Under the pieces are notes generated by a model. The model ran no database searches and had not been told where the DNA came from. It saw only the letters and a list, made by a program, of their open reading frames with translations. From Liolophura sinensis (Eukaryota; Mollusca; Polyplacophora; Chitonida; Chitonidae): a stretch of 64,000 bases of DNA. Position 1 is the stretch's first letter; every line of letters starts with the position of its first letter. The position numbers were made by a program, and so were the translations under genes. This document shows, one piece after another, positions 57,521-64,000 of the stretch. The stretch is from positions 17,789,338-17,853,337 of the forward strand of contig NC_088302.1 of assembly GCF_032854445.1 (NCBI RefSeq), written 5' to 3'.

Positions 57521-60500
57521 GGTTCTCATAGGTCACCAGACGACTCTGGAGTCAGAGGCAGGATTACCAGGCTAACTGGCTACAGAATCACCAGCTAACA
57601 ACTCATGCCTCCAGCACTAAGAGGACTATAAAGCTAGAGCTGGTAACTAGACCTAGGTCTTTAACACATCACACAGTATTATAGCAAAGTTATGTTTACA
57701 ACTTCACCAGGCTTTCCTATGATCTGGCTAACTCCTGTCAGTCTGAGTTTGTCATTGACAGTAAATCCTCAGGATCAGTCTTGATGCTGGATACTCTCTC
57801 CAGGCTCATGAGCTTCACTGCTTGAGAAGATGAGACCAGGACAAGACTAAAGATCTCTATGACAGATGATATAAAAGGAACATCAATAAAGTCTCGGACC
57901 AGTCTTGTTCATAGCTATGTTCCAGACTCGGCCATGTGGTGATCCTTTAGCACTGACTGGGCACGGAATGGGAGCCAGTCTGAACAGGGTGTCAATATGT
58001 CAAGCCAAGCCCCTTCATTTCCTCACAGGCAACCTTTCAACAGTCTTGTCTAAAATGCAGCCAGCTGACACAGGGAAATACCAACCCAGATCTGTGTATT
58101 CAAATTCGGCAGTCCCAGAAAGGCACATTATCATTAGACCCACATGTGTGGGCTAGTCCACATAAGTAATATAGTATAGCAAGGGATCCAGGGAATTCCC
58201 CAGAAGGGAAGTGTGATATTTGCCTTTGTGCCACTCTCAAAAAGTACATGCACATGCTGATCTTCCCTGGTTGGTTCTGACTGAACAAAGATGAGACACC
58301 ACAATGTATATTACAGTGACAGTTCTCCTAATTAAAAGATCCCAGCCTAAAATACAACTTTGTCAGAGAGTAAAACAGACTGGCATGTGTATTACTAGTC
58401 ATTACCTTTAATGTCCACAGGCAATACATGTTCCTTAATGGGATAGCTATTTTAACTACATGAAGGTGTACCTGTACAAAAACGTGATTTATGCAAAAGA
58501 CTGAATCTAAATGGAACAATTCCCTCAGTGTCTGTTTATTATTTGGCTACTTCAAAATACTCACACTTGTAAACATAGATAACGTTTCTTGACAACTTAT
58601 TTACTCTATTCACTGGGAAAAAAACAATTTGCCACCTCTCAAAATACATACATGGGTTTCTACATAAACATATGTGAATAAACCACCTTGACGTCTTTGA
58701 TCATGAAATTCACATGCATTTTACAAAAAGACGACTCTGTCTTAAGAATAACTGTATTACACAACACTGAATAATGTATTTCATATACCACCGCCTCTGT
58801 ATGATAAACTGTTCAGAAAATATTACATCACAAAGTCAAACCTGCTTATACAGTCTCCTCACAGGTGCAAGTTTCATAATAAACTTAATGTTAAAGAAGC
58901 ACTGTTTATCACTACAATCTGGTTATTGATACTATTAAATACTATTTCACAGCAGTCAGGTCTATGGATGAAAAAACAGGAGTGCCTAGAATAACTCACC
59001 GCTCTTCAATTCACACATCAAAAATCATCTGACTGAAAACCACAGCTGATTTAGCAAGAACTTGATTCAGGCTTGCTATGAACTCAGTAGTCAGGTAAAG
59101 AGTAATGCTTTAGACAAAATAACCATCAAAGGACCCTGTCACCACTACCCATCCACATTCTAAGTCAAAATGTCTTCCATGAGATGTACCTGTGTCATGA
59201 TATCCTTATTTTGCATCACTTGACAAAACTGCAGCAAATACACTTGAGTAGACCAACCAGGACCATATACCACCTTTAACCCCAAATCCCCCAGTCCATG
59301 ATCAGTATACTTTTTACCTGCTTGCCTCCAGAATCCTTCAGACAGTTTTATGGGTGGATCAGATCAGCGTGCTAGTGATAAACCACCAACCACTAGTATG
59401 TTACTGGCCAACTCTCCCACAAGTGACAGCCGCCAGTCATATAGGTGGCAGGCAAATGGTCTTCAGTGAACTTTACACAAGATGACAAAAGACAGCAGCG
59501 TTCACAACTTACTGCCATCAAGGCCCAGAGAACAATGGAAGCAGGGGAAATCCAGAGAGTTCTGTGTCTGAGAATGCGGTTGAACCCACGTTTTCTGTGA
59601 CCAAGAAAATCCTCCCAACCACTTGACCATGGCTCTTGCCTGATCAGCCTATTACAAGCTATCTACAAAGTAATACTTAAAGGAAAAGACCTCTGAAAAT
59701 CAAAGTAGACATCACTACATAGACCACTTCAAAGTATGCATAAATATACTTTTATTTACTTTTATAGATTTTTGTGAAGAGAGTTTAAGGCATTCAAATA
59801 TTTGAATTCTAAGGTGGGTTTTAGGAACCACACTATCAGAGTTTAGGAGCTCTGACATCACAGTAAGTTTTTCCAACTCTAAAAACAACACCGGGTCTTA
59901 AAATTTTACCCTTGAGTAAAAGATTACTAATTTACATACTGAAAGATTATGCCTTTCAACATTCAAAAAAAAATCTGAGAAAAATAAATAAAAGTACTTT
60001 TACACGTAGTTTTCAGTTATCTATATGACGAACCTTACTTCATATTTTTAGCTTTTTTATTTTAAAGATACATCAACAGGCCACATCTATTCTTACTGCA
60101 GACCCATCTGACAAGTCCTGGTGTAGACAAATTAAGACTGCCCACGGTCAGAAGGTCAGGCAGTGACAAATTGGATAGGTTACTGTTCCTTTAGGCACAG
60201 ACATTGCTCCCTAAAGAGAAACTGCAAATTAACTCTTTACACCAAGTAATTGCCCTGAAATAGGTCTAGGAGTTCTCTCCACAACACATCCTATGCAACA
60301 ATCTTGTAAGTGTTAAAATATTTGGAGGCATCTAAAAAGATATCAGTGCTGTAGTTTCTCTGCCATGATAGAGGCAAATTAGGACAAGACACCTCACTAA
60401 ACTCACCGGTTATGACATCATGGGAACTTACAGCAAATGGTGCCGTTTATGGATCAAGAGAAAGTAAAATGAATTCAACACCTTACTGAACATTCACTCA

Positions 60501-63500
60501 TGATAAATTCAGTATTGTTATACAAGGACTATTTTTCCATCTGTTACACATGTGTCTTTTCAGCACAAATCAATTCATATTCTGTAGAGAAATTTCAAGT
60601 CTCACAACATCTAAACGTATATATGTATGTACTCTTTAATGATTTATTAATTGGGCAAACTGATTTAATGTTATCATCACAAATGTAAATAAACTAACAA
60701 CACAAAAATAATATTAGCTTTGTAAATCTTTAAGCTTGTTCCTGGAAGTGTTCATACAAAGGACCTGAAACCGAGTTTACCTATTTGTGTAAATTGTAAA
60801 AAATGAAGCTCAAGCTGGTCGAAGCAAATGCCCATCTACCTTTGAAATGTTTAAACAAATTCAATATTCATGCGCTACATCATTGAATCAATACTTATCA
60901 AATTTTGGAAATTGCAGCATAAGGGATCAATTGTGCTAAAACATGAGCACCTTTGGTTCATGAACTACAGTAGGAGGATGTTTTCATAATCATTATTATT
61001 GATTTCTTCTTGTCTGTGTACAAGGCGATCTTATGACAAAATTAACTTGACACTGATTGATTTGGACAAGAACTAGGGTGGGTAAATACTGACAGTGCCT
61101 CTCTTACAAATGACCACAAGTAACACACCTACGCGAAGGACTAAATAAGTCTCAATTACACTTTAAAACCTGTTATCCGATACTTTGACAAAGTGTAAAC
61201 AGATCAGGGCCCAGTTGTTCAAACTGTCTAGAGATTTAATACCAGGCTTAACTTTAATTTAAGTCTTCAACATTGTACTAGGCCCCAAAATAATAATGTA
61301 ACAGTACATTAGGCAGGACCAAGTACGATTTTTAACATCTTTTGGTATGGCCTGACCCAGTACAATAGTTGTTCTTGCTTGTCACACCTAATACTGGACA
61401 CTGCCCCGACCCAATGCCCACTGTTCAGTACACAATTTTTTATTCATCAGCACATATACATTATATATGTCTGCAATCGACATGCCAAATGCCAGATGGC
61501 CTCTAAACGCTGCCATTCCAAATGTCAGATTATATGTACAATACAAATTATTCTGGTAGCCAAAACACCGGCCATAAAATAATTAAACAAGGTTGTAAAC
61601 TGCAGAACGACAGACTTTACAGAACATTTTTTAAATTTACAGCACATTCGTTTGGACAAACTCACACTTAGTCCATGTCTGTTTTTACGCACACGTATAC
61701 CTTTGATTCTATGCTTGAATAAAACTCAAACTTAAGGCGGCTTACAATGTCAGCTCATTTCTATGAACAGAATGTTTTGAAGGTCAGTTTGATTGAATTA
61801 ACTAATATAGTGTGAGACTGTGAAATTCAATACTCAATGTAAACAAGTGAACTTCAGATAAATCTTCTCTAATTGCAATGTTACATGAAGATTTTACTTC
61901 ATCCTCATTCCATATTCCTTCATCCATCTCGGGAATGTCTCTCCAAGCATTATAACAAAATGAGCAAATTTCCCACTGCCCACTGAAATAATTGCCAGCC
62001 CCTTTGGGGCGAATTGTAAAAAGGGCAGTCGAGTATAATTAAGGCCAAGCTCCCATGATATTACAAGATAACCCTTGGCTCTATCACTATCTGCAATTGA
62101 AGTAGCGTAACATAAGCACACAATCAGAAAACCACAACCTTTCATGCTGAAAAAACACATTCCAACAGCTAAAGGGCCAAACGAGTGCTACATGTACAAA
62201 GCACTTCATGTGCATGTGATTTGTGTGTTCTGTCAGAAACAATGAGATGAAGATTTTAATCAGAGTCTGTTCTTTAGCCAATGTGTTTCCCTACATCCAC
62301 ACAAGCTGATGATGACTCACTGCCACAGTAAACTACCCTGGTATTATAAGACCCAACAAATTACATTAGAGAACCTTTTTCTCTCTTCTTAGGACACGGA
62401 CTCTTTCAAAGGAATCTTCCCTCAAATTTTCATTACAAAGGATGGATCTAAACCATAATCTGACCACAACTCCGATCAGGGCTTCTTCATTAACTCCATT
62501 TTGCTGATTTATGACAGAGGCTTTCATTGGCGACATGGACAGTACAATGCCTAATGAGAAAATCATACATGTTCATTAATGCTGGAGTTGAGTTCATTGT
62601 CATAAAAGAGGATCTCAGTTTCTTCCAGTCCAATTTTAAGTAATAAATTTGAAATACTCAACTATCATTTTTTTTTTTTTTTTTTTTTTTTTGCTTTTTA
62701 GGTCATCCCTGCAGGCTTTGAAGTTTAATTATTACTTGTTTGGTGTCAAAAAATAGCCAAGGAATCAGTCACAAAATGCTATGTTCACACTTCTTGTGGT
62801 GGATTTTCAGGATTAGAACCTAAGACTTCAGCGTAGGAGCACCATCATTGAAATGAAGACTTCAGAAGTAACCGAGTCACAATGAGACTATATATGTAGT
62901 AAGAAATCCAATAGTAGAATGATATATCCAAGTTTGTGACGACACATCAGCATTTGTTGAAAACATAGGGAAAATGTTTATTATATTGACACATCAAGAT
63001 ACAAATTGTAATATTTATCTGATTAGTGTTTTAGATCTGGTGTTCACCGATCTTGAGATTGGTGTACTCAAGAACATTTAACTTATCTGACAGCAGCCAG
63101 CATTATGGTGGGAGGTAACCTGCTCTGCCCAATGGACTCCATGACAGTCTGCAGTTAATATTCCAGATCTTCCCAGTTACGGCCAGAGATGAAGCCACAA
63201 TATGAACTCATAGTGACCGCACTGGTGAGAGGCCCCTGGGTCATTGCACCAAGCTGGCATGCTATAACCACCTCGGCCAAATTTGGCCTCAGACTTTGCA
63301 TTTTTTGAACTTTTACTTACTTGCATGTATTATAGTGTAAATTCACAAAGGTTTACAATCACAAACACTTTCAGTATGCAATAATGCAGTAATGTTTTGT
63401 TTTGCTTGTAAATATACATGCATACAAGCATACATACAATATCTCTCGTACAGATCGACAGACAGACTACACCAAATCTTTAGCTCTGGTAGCAGAACAT

Positions 63501-63696
63501 AATCTCAAATCACAGTGGCTTTAGAAGTGATAATGTAGATTTTTCCCTTCAGTTTAACTGTTTATACGTGTAAAATAAATATTTAAGGCTTTCATTCACT
63601 TGTTTTACGCTATTCTGCATGTATATTTCATGCAACGGTCATTCTGTCAAATGTTAGTACTGGTACCAAAGTTCTTTTGCACTCCTGTCAGGATTT
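57521..63696. other. upstream of the TNFAIP8-like gene
   Basis: Should contain its 5'UTR and promoter near 57.5-57.9 kb; no TATA box or clear start was identified. The rest is AT-rich with a family C piece near 61.3 kb, a long T-run at 62,670-62,692 and the SINE at 63.0 kb. Open frames at 61,894-62,160 and 62,366-62,566 (minus) were not recognised. Confidence 0.5.
63015..63283 (-). mobile_element. SINE family 1
   Basis: GCCAGCATTATGGTGGGAGG, GACCGCACTGGTGAGAGGCC and CCTGGGTCATTGCACC in order. Tail region altered. Confidence 0.72.
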
Positions 63697-63881
63697 TTAA
63701 CCTGGTTATACGTGGAGAATCACATTGACAGGGCTGGGCAAAAGATGGCTGGTATGCCCTACAACATTCCACAGCCAGAAAAAGATGAACTTAAAGCACT
63801 GGTCCTAAGAAAACTGAAAGATAATTTTGGCAGACAGCTTTGTCTTGTTTCTCCCACTGCTGCTGAATTGGAAACAAACTA
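63697..63881 (+). CDS. possible terminal exon of an unrecognised gene
   Basis: After a pyrimidine-rich tract ending CTCCTGTCAG, one frame is open for about 60 codons to TAG at 63879-63881. It reads FLTWLYVENHIDRAG, then KMAGMPYNIPQPEKDELKAL and KLKDNFGRQLCLVSP. The start is hydrophobic (possible membrane end), then soluble and charged, which looks protein-like. There is no ATG before QKM, so it could only be a downstream exon. No upstream partner exon was identified in the window and the family was not recognised. An open stretch of this length can also arise by chance. Confidence 0.35.
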
Positions 63882-64000
63882 GTATTGGCTTTCACGCCAG
63901 ATCCCCAGGTTATTTACATAATGGTGAATACTGTCAAACATTAGGTTACATGTGCAAGAGGCTGTATACCAACATTTGCAGGGCATGTATAAAATGTCAT

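Noticed and set aside
61894-62160. 88-codon minus-strand frame with a signal-peptide-like start
   Set aside because: No family recognised and no splice context; length is compatible with chance in this AT-rich region.

Overview
This is animal nuclear DNA. Genes are split by many GT-AG introns, the sequence is AT-rich, and it is crowded with short interspersed repeats, foldback elements and minisatellites. The tRNA-derived SINEs (a tail resembling 'AAAACACCAATCAAATAAATAAA'), the frequent 'tacatgta' motifs and the divergence of the proteins suggest a lophotrochozoan, most likely a bivalve mollusc. The organism call is an inference.

Three protein genes can be reconstructed by joining exons with matching phases. 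(1) Left, minus strand, about 17,220 to beyond base 1: the N-terminal half (about 784 residues, 20 exons) of a TP53BP1 (53BP1) homologue. It has the conserved start with SQ sites, the IPVIIPSSP block and the DPFSFTP block. The Tudor and BRCT part lies off the left edge. (2) Centre, plus strand, 19,684-28,194: a complete ribosomal protein S6 gene (RPS6), five coding exons, 248 aa, with a 5'TOP start and two TCTCGCGA promoter elements. It is head-to-head with the 53BP1 gene. (3) Right, minus strand, 57,520 down to 37,318: a TNFAIP8/TIPE-family gene of two coding exons (208 aa) separated by a 19.6 kb intron.

All else is introns and intergenic DNA. 53BP1 intron 7 holds an 8-copy array made from the 3' end of the preceding coding exon together with its 5' splice site, and a separate 21-bp array. 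RPS6 intron 1 holds a foldback element of about 780 bp. The TNFAIP8-like intron holds 84-bp, 42-bp and 40-bp minisatellites, several MITEs and SINEs, and a relic with a TTF-type (hAT/ZNF862-like) zinc-finger signature. A short coding-like last exon of an unrecognised plus-strand gene may lie at 63,697-63,881.

The genes do not form a pathway: DNA double-strand-break signalling (53BP1), the small ribosomal subunit (RPS6), and lipid-linked apoptosis/inflammation control (TNFAIP8 family). The one likely regulatory link is the shared region between the divergent 53BP1 and RPS6 genes. No prokaryotic features, CRISPR arrays, rRNA genes or intact tRNA genes were seen.
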